From the NCBI GenBank assembly GCA_035542155.1, contig DATKLX010000103.1, positions 1-23,538 of the forward strand: DNA of 23,538 nt. The letters are read 5' to 3'. A program made the position numbers and the translations under genes. Below are positions 1 through 7,594 of this stretch, one piece after another. The notes below the pieces were generated by a model, which saw nothing but the letters and a program-made list of their open reading frames with translations, was not told the DNA's origin and did no database searches. Position 1 is the first letter of the stretch. Each line of letters begins with the position of its first letter. The DNA is from DATKLX01 sp035542155. Its GTDB lineage: Bacteria > Chloroflexota > Anaerolineae > Anaerolineales > Anaerolineaceae.

Positions 1-238
1 TGATCTGCCTGGCCTCCCCCGTCCCGCCCGTCATCGACGAGATCAGGATCGGCACGCGGACCGTCCTGTTAAAGATCGTCTGCTGGAGGTCGATCTCTTC
101 CAGGTTGATTTCCGGCAGTGCCTGGTGGACGAAATGAATTCGCTCCAGCCCGGTGGTCAGGCCAGATTGGACATCCTCTTTGACATTGATACGGATGTGG
201 TCTGTTTTCCGCGAGCTGATCGATGGAACGTTTCCCAT
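1..238 (-). CDS. fni: Type 2 isopentenyl-diphosphate delta-isomerase (partial, N-terminal 79 residues)
   Basis: Type 2 IPP isomerase is an FMN- and NADPH-dependent cytoplasmic enzyme that interconverts isopentenyl and dimethylallyl diphosphate for isoprenoid synthesis. The reading frame entering from the left edge gives an N-terminus with the family pattern: SRKTDHIRI near residues 9-17, a TGLERIHFVHQALPEI block at about 29-44, and SSMTGGT at 67-73, which in this family is part of the FMN-binding barrel. The remaining roughly 270 residues lie outside the window. The start is taken at the ATG ending at 238. An in-frame ATG 18 bases upstream (256) is an alternative, and neither has a strong ribosome binding site. 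The gene diverges from the acyl carrier protein gene, and its 5' region borders that promoter. The family call is confident from motifs; the start is uncertain. Confidence 0.85.
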   Translation of the reverse strand, partial: MGNVPSISSRKTDHIRINVKEDVQSGLTTGLERIHFVHQALPEINLEEIDLQQTIFNRTVRVPILISSMTGGTGEARQI

Positions 239-290
239 GCCATAGAATCTTACCATGCATTCCAGAACTGCGCAGCCTGTACTTTCGATC

Positions 291-318
291 TTGACAGCAC
301 GGGCAGGGCAGTTACAAT
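291..318 (+). promoter_or_regulatory. Sigma-70-type promoter for the acyl carrier protein gene
   Basis: TTGACA at 291-296 and TACAAT at 313-318 are separated by 16 bases. This is close to consensus and sits 50 bases upstream of the carrier protein start, giving a leader of about 43 bases. The match is read directly from the sequence; activity is inferred. Confidence 0.7.
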
Positions 319-367
319 TCATGGAGAAGGGCATTATTCGAAAAGTCAACTTCAGGAGGCAGCTCAA

Positions 368-604
368 ATGGCGAGCACGTACGAGGATGTCAAAGCAGTG
401 GTTGCCGACGTGATGAAAATCGATGACGATAACATTACGATGGAAACCCGTTTTGTCGAGGATTTGAAAGCCGATTCGATGGATCAATTCTTCTTGATCG
501 ATGGCCTTAGCGAGAAATTCAATCTCACGATTTCCGACGAGGATGCCCGCTCGATCAAAACCGTTGAAGACGCCGTCCACTACATCGACGCCCACAAGAA
601 TTAA
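368..604 (+). CDS. acpP: Acyl carrier protein
   Basis: A 78-residue acidic protein with the typical length and pattern of a bacterial acyl carrier protein. Ser37 in the KADSMDQ motif is the expected 4'-phosphopantetheine attachment site, followed by the helix-II FFLIDGLSEKF and the acidic C-terminal helix TVEDAVHYID. Such proteins carry growing acyl chains in fatty acid synthesis in the cytoplasm. The start at 368 is preferred over the in-frame ATG at 125 because AGGAGG lies at 354-359 with 8-base spacing, and because the domain begins here. It stands alone, not next to fab genes, with its own promoter at 291-318 and terminator at 616-656. It could serve general fatty acid synthesis or a dedicated pathway; sequence alone does not decide. 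Residues 38-39 are MD where the most common form is LD, a conservative change. Confidence 0.92.
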   Translation: MASTYEDVKAVVADVMKIDDDNITMETRFVEDLKADSMDQFFLIDGLSEKFNLTISDEDARSIKTVEDAVHYIDAHKN

Positions 605-615
605 TCTCATTCAAC

Positions 616-656
616 AAAAAAAGAGGCGTAGACCCAAATCTACGCCTCTTTTTTTT
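616..656. terminator. Bidirectional rho-independent terminator between acpP and sucD
   Basis: An 11-bp perfect stem (622-632 with 639-649, loop CCCAAA) is flanked by a run of A on the left and of T on the right. It can therefore terminate both acpP from the left and sucCD from the right. Confidence 0.9.
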
Positions 657-671
657 GGCTTTTTGTTCCGA

Positions 672-1541
672 TTATTCCTGGAGCAAATTCGGGATTTCTT
701 CCGGATGAGCTGCGATCCGCACCCCCACCAACTGCAGCGCCTTTACCTTATCGGCTGCGAGCCCTGACCCGCCTTCGATGATCGCGCCGGCATGCCCCAT
801 TCGTTTTCCGGGCGGCGCGGTCTGCCCGGCGATAAAGGCCACCACCGGCTTGGTCATCGAATCGGCGATAAACTCAGCCGCTTTTTCTTCATCCGTCCCC
901 CCGATTTCGCCGATCATCACGACCTTGTCGGTGTGCGGGTCCGCCTCGAACATTCCCAGCACGTCGACGAAATTCGTCCCATTGACCGGATCACCGCCGA
1001 TCCCCACGCAGGTGCTCGATCCCAGCCCGATTAGCTTCAGCGCGTACAGCACTTCGTAGGTCAGCGTCCCGGACCGGGAAACGACCCCGATGTTCCCAGG
1101 TAGAGCGATGTTCCCCGGAATGATCCCGACCTTTGCTTCGCCTGGGGTGAGCAGACCCGGGCAGTTGGGGCCAATCAGGCGGACCTTCTTCTGATCGAGA
1201 TAATTGCGAACCCTCATCATGTCCTGGACGGGTACCCCTTCCGTGATGCAGACGATTAACGGAACCTCTGCATCGGCTGCTTCGTATATTGCGTCGGCGG
1301 CACCCCGCGCGGGCACGAAAATCACGCTCACATTCGCGCCGGTGGTTTCCACGGCCAGCTTCATCGAATCAAAAACCGGGACTTTGCCATCCAGCACCCA
1401 TTCGCCGCCTTTTCCCGGTGTCACTCCACCCACGACCGTCGCCGGGTTGTAGGCCAGCATCTGCTGCGTGTGAAAGAGTCCTTCGTGACCGGTGATCCCC
1501 TGAACAATGATCCGGGTATGCTTATTGATGAGGATACTCAT
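672..1541 (-). CDS. sucD: Succinyl-CoA synthetase (ligase) alpha subunit
   Basis: Alpha subunit of the TCA-cycle enzyme that interconverts succinyl-CoA and succinate with phosphorylation of ADP or GDP. The 289-residue length is normal. The CoA-binding Rossmann domain is marked by GITGHEG at 15-21 and GPNCPG at 124-129, and the phosphorylated active-site histidine is His250 in RMGHAGAII. The start is ATG 1541 with AAGGAG about 6 bases upstream on the coding strand. It begins one base after the stop of sucC, so the two genes are almost certainly co-transcribed and translationally coupled, and they share the terminator at 616-656. Nothing appears missing or broken. Confidence 0.97.
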   Translation of the reverse strand: MSILINKHTRIIVQGITGHEGLFHTQQMLAYNPATVVGGVTPGKGGEWVLDGKVPVFDSMKLAVETTGANVSVIFVPARGAADAIYEAADAEVPLIVCITEGVPVQDMMRVRNYLDQKKVRLIGPNCPGLLTPGEAKVGIIPGNIALPGNIGVVSRSGTLTYEVLYALKLIGLGSSTCVGIGGDPVNGTNFVDVLGMFEADPHTDKVVMIGEIGGTDEEKAAEFIADSMTKPVVAFIAGQTAPPGKRMGHAGAIIEGGSGLAADKVKALQLVGVRIAAHPEEIPNLLQE

Positions 1542-1542
1542 C

Positions 1543-2679
<1,137 letters not shown>

Positions 2680-2745
2680 CCACACTCCCCTGTGAAACGC
2701 AAAAATTGTTAATCTGATGGGTTCTTCAGGAATCTCCCTGTAAGA

Positions 2746-2764
2746 CCCGGTGATCCATCACGGG
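2746..2764. repeat. Imperfect inverted repeat between the SPFH gene and sucC
   Basis: CCCGGTGAT / ATCACGGG with a 2-base centre and one unpaired base. It lies in the 121-base gap downstream of the SPFH gene and upstream of sucC. No T run follows on the minus strand, so it is not a clear terminator. It could be an operator or weak hairpin. The rest of the gap shows nothing recognisable. Confidence 0.35.
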
Positions 2765-2800
2765 AAATCCCAATGAACCTTCTGCTGTCGGAAACATGAA

Positions 2801-3850
2801 TTATCCCTTTAAGAAAGCGTCCAATGCATCCTTGCTGATCCGGTAGGCGTTGCCAATCTTCCGCGCTTTCAATTCCCCGGACTGGATTGCGGCCAGGACG
2901 TCTTCTTCGGAAACCCGCAGCACGTTCGCCGCTTCAGCCGGGGTCATCACATCTGGTGCGGTGGGTCCGCCGCTGGCGGCGCCTTTTGCGGCTCCTACCG
3001 TTCCCCCGGTCGCGCCCGACAAAGATTGGGAGATCACATTGCCCAATCCCATGCCGGCTCCGATCCCGGCGGTGAGGCCGGCGCCGCCGCTTGGGTTTTG
3101 GGCGGCTTCGCGGAGGGCGTCGGCAGCCTGAAGTTGCGTATAGACATTCATGTCCAGCATTCCCATCGCGCGCAATTCTTCCGCCGACTTATCCGATGGT
3201 TTCAGGTTGCCAATGTAGAATGATTTCAAGGTCAGGCCGATCGCGGCGAAATCGTCTTGGGCTTTCGCCCGCACCCCGGCTCCTAATTCTTCGGTCAGCC
3301 CGATCAGTTGCACGACGCTGTTGTTCGCGGCTGTCTCGCCAAGCAGGTCCTGCAGTTTTGAAAGCAGCATGGTCCGCAGCCGGTTTTCGATATCGCTCGT
3401 CCTGTAGATCCCCTGAGCTCCCACGATCTGGGTGACGAACTGTTGCGGATCCTTGATCTGGAAGCTGTACGTGCCGAACCCCTGGAGCAGGGCAACCCCC
3501 AGGCCCATGCCCGGATTGCGCACGATAATCGGCTGCGGCGTTCCCCATTTGCGGTCCGCGAACTCGCGCATCGAGACGAAATAAACTTCAGCGGTAAAAG
3601 GCGTCCGGTCGTTGAATGCCTTCCCGATTAAGTTGATCACCAGGGGGATGTTCGCGGTGACGATCGTATGCCGGCCTGGGCCAAACGTATCCAGAGCATT
3701 TCCATCGCGAAAAAAAACGACCCGCTGCGATTCGCGCACGATGACCTGTGAGCCAATCCGCAGGTCGGCTGGGCCAGCTTCGGGAAAACGATGGACGAGC
3801 TCATCCATCATTTCACTGGGGTATTCAACGACGTCAAATATTCTTGCCAT
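2801..3850 (-). CDS. SPFH (band 7) domain protein with C-terminal excisionase-type helix-turn-helix
   Basis: 349 residues in three parts. Residues 1-250 match the YdjI-like SPFH family ('virion core protein'-like): an early QVIVRESQRVVFFRDG, a GPGRHTI turn near 57-63, and a long helical segment rich in A, E and L to about 250. Residues 253-298 form a Gly/Ala-rich linker. Residues 300-349 resemble a MerR/excisionase DNA-binding domain: TPAEAANVLRVSEEDVLAAI, then ARKIGNAYRISKDALDAFL. SPFH proteins usually form ring or scaffold assemblies on membranes. Relatives often end in a zinc ribbon, so the DNA-binding-like tail is unusual. ATG 3850 has GGGAG about 10 bases upstream. It follows the 181-residue gene by 58 bases on the same strand, suggesting a two-gene unit. 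No transmembrane segment is obvious. The real role is unknown. Confidence 0.85.
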   Translation of the reverse strand: MARIFDVVEYPSEMMDELVHRFPEAGPADLRIGSQVIVRESQRVVFFRDGNALDTFGPGRHTIVTANIPLVINLIGKAFNDRTPFTAEVYFVSMREFADRKWGTPQPIIVRNPGMGLGVALLQGFGTYSFQIKDPQQFVTQIVGAQGIYRTSDIENRLRTMLLSKLQDLLGETAANNSVVQLIGLTEELGAGVRAKAQDDFAAIGLTLKSFYIGNLKPSDKSAEELRAMGMLDMNVYTQLQAADALREAAQNPSGGAGLTAGIGAGMGLGNVISQSLSGATGGTVGAAKGAASGGPTAPDVMTPAEAANVLRVSEEDVLAAIQSGELKARKIGNAYRISKDALDAFLKG

Positions 3851-3908
3851 TTTTCTATTCTCCCGGATCGGATGCAGAGATGCTGTTTTCAGTTTGAAAG
3901 AAGGAGGA

Positions 3909-4454
3909 TTATTGGGCCCCCGCCTGTTTTGGAGAGGTGGAGCTGCCCAAAATCGCTTCAGTACGCCGGTCGAACGTTTCGACGCACTGCCTGGCCTCCA
4001 TGGTCAGATTGCGAATAGCCGCTGGCAAGCCATCGGTTCCAAGGGATGCTTCGACGTTATCTACAGCGCCATTGACCTTGTCGACCAGTTCGAGCATCGC
4101 CAGGTCGTAACGGTACAGGTTGGACAGTTCGGCTTCATTGATTTTGACCGCGTCAAACAGGCCAGCATAGCCATATGATGCGGTTTTTATCCGGTCAATT
4201 ACCTGGCGAATCTTCAACGCAGCCGCTTCCAGGTCATCAATATAAGCAATCCCACCCTGGCTGATTAAATCCCGCTGCAGAGAGGAGATGTGCTGCCAGA
4301 TTTCCTCAAACCGGGAGGCAATCGTCTCCCTCACCAGCTTGTCAGAAGCGCGGCGGTTTGACCGCTCAATATATCCGCTGAATCCCGGCACTTTACTCAA
4401 AATCTGCTTAAATATATCCTGATCAGCGGTCACTCGTTCAAATAAATCACCCAT
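3909..4454 (-). CDS. Conserved-looking hypothetical protein, helical, paired with SPFH gene
   Basis: 181 residues that I do not recognise as a named family. The sequence is mostly helical in appearance with heptad-like stretches (for example residues 40-100 and 105-140), has no cysteine cluster, signal peptide or membrane segment, and ends in a short Ser/Pro/Gln-rich tail. ATG 4454 has a near-perfect AAGGAGGG just upstream, and a good promoter (4523-4551) faces it, so it is a real gene. The SPFH-HTH gene starts 58 bases downstream on the same strand; the pair probably acts together, for example as a coiled-coil partner or regulator of an SPFH assembly. That functional link is inference from position only. 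Confidence 0.8.
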   Translation of the reverse strand: MGDLFERVTADQDIFKQILSKVPGFSGYIERSNRRASDKLVRETIASRFEEIWQHISSLQRDLISQGGIAYIDDLEAAALKIRQVIDRIKTASYGYAGLFDAVKINEAELSNLYRYDLAMLELVDKVNGAVDNVEASLGTDGLPAAIRNLTMEARQCVETFDRRTEAILGSSTSPKQAGAQ

Positions 4455-4522
4455 GATCCCTCCTTGAGGCTCTAGCTTATTCCGAATCCTGACTTGGCCT
4501 TCTATCCAGGAATTTCGGTTTC

Positions 4523-4551
4523 ATTATAGCCTGCTTTTTTTTTGAAAACAA
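4523..4551 (-). promoter_or_regulatory. Promoter for the hypothetical/SPFH unit
   Basis: On the minus strand, TTGTTT (4551-4546) and TATAAT (4528-4523) are separated by 17 bases, with an A-rich spacer. It lies about 70 bases upstream of the 181-residue gene and diverges from the flp promoter. A 13-base palindrome, CCAGA-ATA-TCTGG (4552-4564), touches the -35. Confidence 0.7.
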
Positions 4552-4624
4552 CCAGAATATCTGGGTAGCAGGATTACCGAAAAGTTGTTAAGTCGCTGTA
4601 AAGATCTTTTCTACACGCATCTCT

Positions 4625-4630
4625 TATAAT
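4625..4630 (+). promoter_or_regulatory. -10 element for the flp pilin gene
   Basis: A perfect TATAAT lies 56 bases upstream of the pilin start. The -35 position (about 4602-4607, AGATCT) does not resemble consensus, so activation by a regulator is possible. The -10 is seen; regulation is inferred. Confidence 0.55.
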
Positions 4631-4685
4631 GGGTTTAGCTCACATCGTAACTTGAAAACTGAGAAGCGGAAAGGAGGTGACAAGG

Positions 4686-4832
4686 ATGTTATTTGCTCCA
4701 AAGGAAAAAGGCCAGGGTTTGGTAGAGTACGCTTTAATTCTTGTTCTCGTAGCTGTTGTTGTCATTGTTATTCTTGCTCTATTGGGCCCGGCAATCGGCA
4801 ATATCTTCAGCAATGTTGTCCATCAGATATAA
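4686..4832 (+). CDS. flp: Flp/Fap-type (class IVb) pilin precursor
   Basis: A 48-residue prepilin that forms the shaft of Tad-type pili. The leader MLFAPKEKG ends in Gly9, and the mature part begins QGLVEYALILV. Cleavage after Gly9 puts Glu14 at position +5, followed by Tyr, as required for class IVb pilins. It is followed by a long hydrophobic helix (residues about 16-34) and a short polar C-terminus. AGGAGGT at 4672-4678 is a very strong ribosome binding site with 7-base spacing, fitting a highly expressed structural protein. It has its own terminator (4876-4907), so it can be made in large excess over the assembly proteins encoded downstream. The prepilin peptidase (TadV/CpaA) needed to process it is not in this window. 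Confidence 0.95.
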   Translation: MLFAPKEKGQGLVEYALILVLVAVVVIVILALLGPAIGNIFSNVVHQI

Positions 4833-4875
4833 ACGAATCCTTTCATCGAGGCAGTATCATCAAACCGCACCAAAA

Positions 4876-4907
4876 AGGGGCCCTGTCTCCCGACAGGGCC
4901 CTTCTTT
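4876..4907 (+). terminator. Rho-independent terminator after flp
   Basis: A perfect 10-bp GC-rich stem (4878-4887 with 4892-4901, loop TCCC) is followed by TTCTTT. It sits 45 bases after the pilin stop and insulates flp from cpaB. The remaining bases up to cpaB hold the cpaB promoter and nothing else recognisable. Confidence 0.88.
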
Positions 4908-4999
4908 GTGAAACCTATTTTTGGCATAAAATATGCAACGTGTTTTTTAATCGTAGTTTTCTGTTGAGACAATTAATGTAGTATATCACTCAATTTTGC

Positions 5000-5027
5000 T
5001 TGACAATTAGCAGAGATTGGGTATGAT
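5000..5027 (+). promoter_or_regulatory. Promoter for the cpaB-tadC cluster
   Basis: TTGACA (5000-5005) and TATGAT (5022-5027) with a 16-base spacer, 50 bases upstream of the cpaB start. Close to sigma-70 consensus. Confidence 0.75.
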
Positions 5028-5077
5028 AAAGAAAGATCGCAGCTCTTACTATAACCGAATACATCATGGAGGGTTCT

Positions 5078-6193
5078 ATGGTTCAAGGATCTAGGCGCCG
5101 GGGTAGGATCTTCATCTACATTGCACTGATCTTGATCTTAGGACTGGTCTTGGTTTGGGTTTTGATGAGGGGGCAAACGAACTTACCATTTGGTGGCTCC
5201 AAAACGCAAACTCAGCCGACGGCAATAGCCCAAGAAGAGATGACCGACATCGTTATTACTACCCAACCGGTGGCGCGAGGTACTGTGTTCACCGAAGGCG
5301 TTTTAACGATGATAAAATATCCCAAGAAAGAAGTGATTGCGGGGACCTTTTACACCAATCCTGCCGATGTCATCGGCAAGCGAGCCAAGTATGACCTGAG
5401 CCCGCGAGTACCGCTGACCACCAGCATGGTTGTGGACACGCTGGAAGGATCATTTGCAGCGTTCCAGATCCCCCAGGGAATGGTGGCGATCTCGATCCCG
5501 ATTGACAAGTTGACCAGCGTCTCCTATGCTCCTCAACCTGGAGATCACGTGAATGTAATTGCAGCCATGATGTTCAGCGACCTGGACACCAATTTCCAGA
5601 CAAACCTTCCTAACTATACGGGCGCGGTCGTTGCCCCTGGAAACACCGTCGAACAGGCAAATCTGCTGACCACCAAGATATCTTCCGGAGAAGGTCCCGC
5701 GATCCAGGGTCGTGCCGAACTGGATCCCACTCTGAACCTGCCGATTTATGTGATTCCGAGCGAGCGCCAGCGTCCCCGCATGGTTAGCCAGACCCTGCTC
5801 CAGGATGCTGTTGTTCTTCAGGTCGGGCTATTCCCGGTCAACCAGAAAACCGGCGCAGCAGCGCTCCAGGCTACCCCAACCCCAGCACCGGTTGAAGGCC
5901 AGCCGACGCCTGCGCCAGCCTCGCCCGAGTTGCCCAATTTGATCACCCTGATCGTTCCTCCTCAGGATGCCGTTACTTTGAATTACCTTATGAATACGGG
6001 GGCTCAACTGACTATGGTCCTCCGAGGTGCGGGCGACGAGCAGCGCGTCCAGACTGAGGCGGTGACACTACAGTACCTCATGGATCAATACAACGTACCT
6101 GTCCCTGCAAAGCTGCCATACGGGCTTGAACCGCGCGTCGACATGCTCCGGGTGCCATCGGCAAATCCGACTCCCACTCCCGCCCCGAAGTAA
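5078..6193 (+). CDS. cpaB: Flp pilus assembly protein CpaB/RcpC
   Basis: 371 residues. After a basic start (GSRRRGR) there is one membrane helix at about 11-30. A SAF-type beta-clip domain follows at about 56-120 (TDIVITTQPVARGTVFTEG, then AGTFYTNPADVIGKRAKYDL), and then an RcpC-type domain. Low-complexity Pro/Thr/Ala stretches occur near 265-285 and again at the very C-terminus. CpaB is an extracytoplasmic accessory protein of Tad pilus assembly; in diderms it works with the secretin, which is absent here. The ATG at 5078 is preferred over 5066 because GGAGG (5068-5072) lies 5 bases before it. First gene of the pilus assembly cluster. Confidence 0.9.
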   Translation: MVQGSRRRGRIFIYIALILILGLVLVWVLMRGQTNLPFGGSKTQTQPTAIAQEEMTDIVITTQPVARGTVFTEGVLTMIKYPKKEVIAGTFYTNPADVIGKRAKYDLSPRVPLTTSMVVDTLEGSFAAFQIPQGMVAISIPIDKLTSVSYAPQPGDHVNVIAAMMFSDLDTNFQTNLPNYTGAVVAPGNTVEQANLLTTKISSGEGPAIQGRAELDPTLNLPIYVIPSERQRPRMVSQTLLQDAVVLQVGLFPVNQKTGAAALQATPTPAPVEGQPTPAPASPELPNLITLIVPPQDAVTLNYLMNTGAQLTMVLRGAGDEQRVQTEAVTLQYLMDQYNVPVPAKLPYGLEPRVDMLRVPSANPTPTPAPK

Positions 6194-6220
6194 TGTTTTT
6201 TGGCGATAGCGCCCGTTCCC

Positions 6221-6264
6221 GATAACGACAGAATCCCCTTTGGAAAGGGGATGAAGTCGTTATC
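6221..6264. repeat. Two-tier perfect hairpin between cpaB and cpaE
   Basis: An outer 9-bp stem, GATAACGAC (6221-6229) with GTCGTTATC (6256-6264), encloses a 3x3 internal loop. Inside that lies an inner 9-bp stem, ATCCCCTTT (6233-6241) with AAAGGGGAT (6244-6252). No T run follows, so it is not an obvious terminator. It may act as an mRNA processing or stability element between cpaB and the downstream genes. Confidence 0.75.
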
Positions 6265-6332
6265 AGGCTGGCCTAAGTCTTCAGGATTTTGCTCGGTTAG
6301 ATTTTTGGATAGAGTTTTTGCGGAGTGATTGC

Positions 6333-7574
6333 ATGGCAGGATCAGAACAAATTCGAGTATTGATCGTGGATGATATCGCTGAGACCCGAGAAAATATTCG
6401 AAAATTGCTTCAGTTTGAAGGTGATGTTGAGGTAGTTGGTGCGGCTCGAACTGGCAAAGAGGCCATCGAGCTTGCTATGGAAACCAAGCCCGATGTCGTT
6501 CTGATGGACATCAATATGCCCGATATGGATGGCATCGCCGCTACCGAAGCCATTCGCAAAAAGGTGCCTTTCTCCCAGATCGTTATCCTTTCCGTCCAGG
6601 GGGATCCCAACTACATGCGCCGGGCCATGCTCGCCGGGGCGCGTGACTTCTTAACCAAACCGCCCATGGTCGACGAATTAAGCGCGGCGATCCACCGCGC
6701 TGGTGCGATGGCCAGGGAGGAAAAAACCAAAGTGCTGCAATCTGCTCCCGCGGGCGGAGGAGATGGCACTCAGGCGGCTCCCGGGGGTGCCCACTCGCGG
6801 GGAAAAATCATCGTCGTTTACAGCCCCAAGGGAGGAACTGGAAGCACAACCATTGCCACAAACCTGGCGATTTCGCTTCATAACGATGAAACCAGGGTTG
6901 CGCTGGTGGATGGCAATCTCCAGTTCGGTGATGTTGCCGTCTTTTTGAACGAACAGGGAAAGAATTCGGTGATTGACTTGACTTCTCGAGCCGATGAACT
7001 GGACCCCGATATTATCGAAGAAGTGATGGTCAATCATACAGGTTCGGGTCTGCAGATCCTGGCTGCGCCTTCCAAGCCGGAAATGGCCGATAAAGTGGCC
7101 AGTGACCAGTTTGGCAAGGTCCTACAATACCTTCGCACGATCTATTCATACATCGTCGTGGATACCTCCTCCTATCTAACGGAAGTAGTCCTATCGGCGA
7201 TGGAGGTCGCTGATATCCTCGTTTTGTTGACCACCCAGGATATCCCGGCTATAAAAAATGCCAAGGCGTTTCTGACTCTAGCGGATGGTTTCAAGTTCAG
7301 CCGCCAGAGAATAGTGTTTATTATGAATCGATTCGATAAGCGCATCTCGATTGCTCCTGAAAAAGTGGGTGAAAGCCTGCGCCAGGAAATCGCAGCGATC
7401 ATTCCGCTGGACGAAAAAATCGTGGTGAACGCTGTCAATCGCGGGGTGCCGTTTATGCTGGACAATAAGTCCCAACCCATCGGGCGCAGCCTGCTCGCCC
7501 TGGCGGAGTTAATCCGCGAGCGGATTGCAAAGATAGAATCGACTCCTGAGCCCGATCGGGTCGGAAAACGGTAA
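6333..7574 (+). CDS. cpaE: Receiver domain-CpaE/TadZ (MinD-like) ATPase fusion
   Basis: 413 residues. Residues 7-125 form a response-regulator receiver with an intact acidic pair (Asp13, Asp14), phosphoacceptor Asp59 in VLMDINMPDMDG, Ser87 and Lys109 in LTKPP. After a Gly/Ala/Ser linker (about 135-157) comes a ParA/MinD-type ATPase with a deviant Walker A, KGGTGST, at 166-172, an LVDGNLQFGD motif at 191-200, and YIVVDTSSYL. CpaE/TadZ localises the Tad machine at the membrane. The receiver in many CpaE proteins is degenerate, whereas this one looks able to accept phosphate. ATG 6333 is chosen because GGAG is 7 bases upstream; a TTG at 6318 is the longer option. cpaF follows after 20 bases. Confidence 0.92.
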   Translation: MAGSEQIRVLIVDDIAETRENIRKLLQFEGDVEVVGAARTGKEAIELAMETKPDVVLMDINMPDMDGIAATEAIRKKVPFSQIVILSVQGDPNYMRRAMLAGARDFLTKPPMVDELSAAIHRAGAMAREEKTKVLQSAPAGGGDGTQAAPGGAHSRGKIIVVYSPKGGTGSTTIATNLAISLHNDETRVALVDGNLQFGDVAVFLNEQGKNSVIDLTSRADELDPDIIEEVMVNHTGSGLQILAAPSKPEMADKVASDQFGKVLQYLRTIYSYIVVDTSSYLTEVVLSAMEVADILVLLTTQDIPAIKNAKAFLTLADGFKFSRQRIVFIMNRFDKRISIAPEKVGESLRQEIAAIIPLDEKIVVNAVNRGVPFMLDNKSQPIGRSLLALAELIRERIAKIESTPEPDRVGKR

Positions 7575-7594
7575 AAGTGTAAGGAGCGCTCACT

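Noticed and set aside
125..367. N-terminal extension of the acyl carrier protein from an ATG at 125
   Set aside because: It would run antisense through the isomerase gene and across the acpP promoter, and the ribosome binding site and domain start both point to 368.
4652..4981. A 109-codon open frame overlapping the flp pilin
   Set aside because: It runs in another frame across the pilin, its ribosome binding site and the downstream terminator. The 48-residue pilin frame has the class IVb motif.
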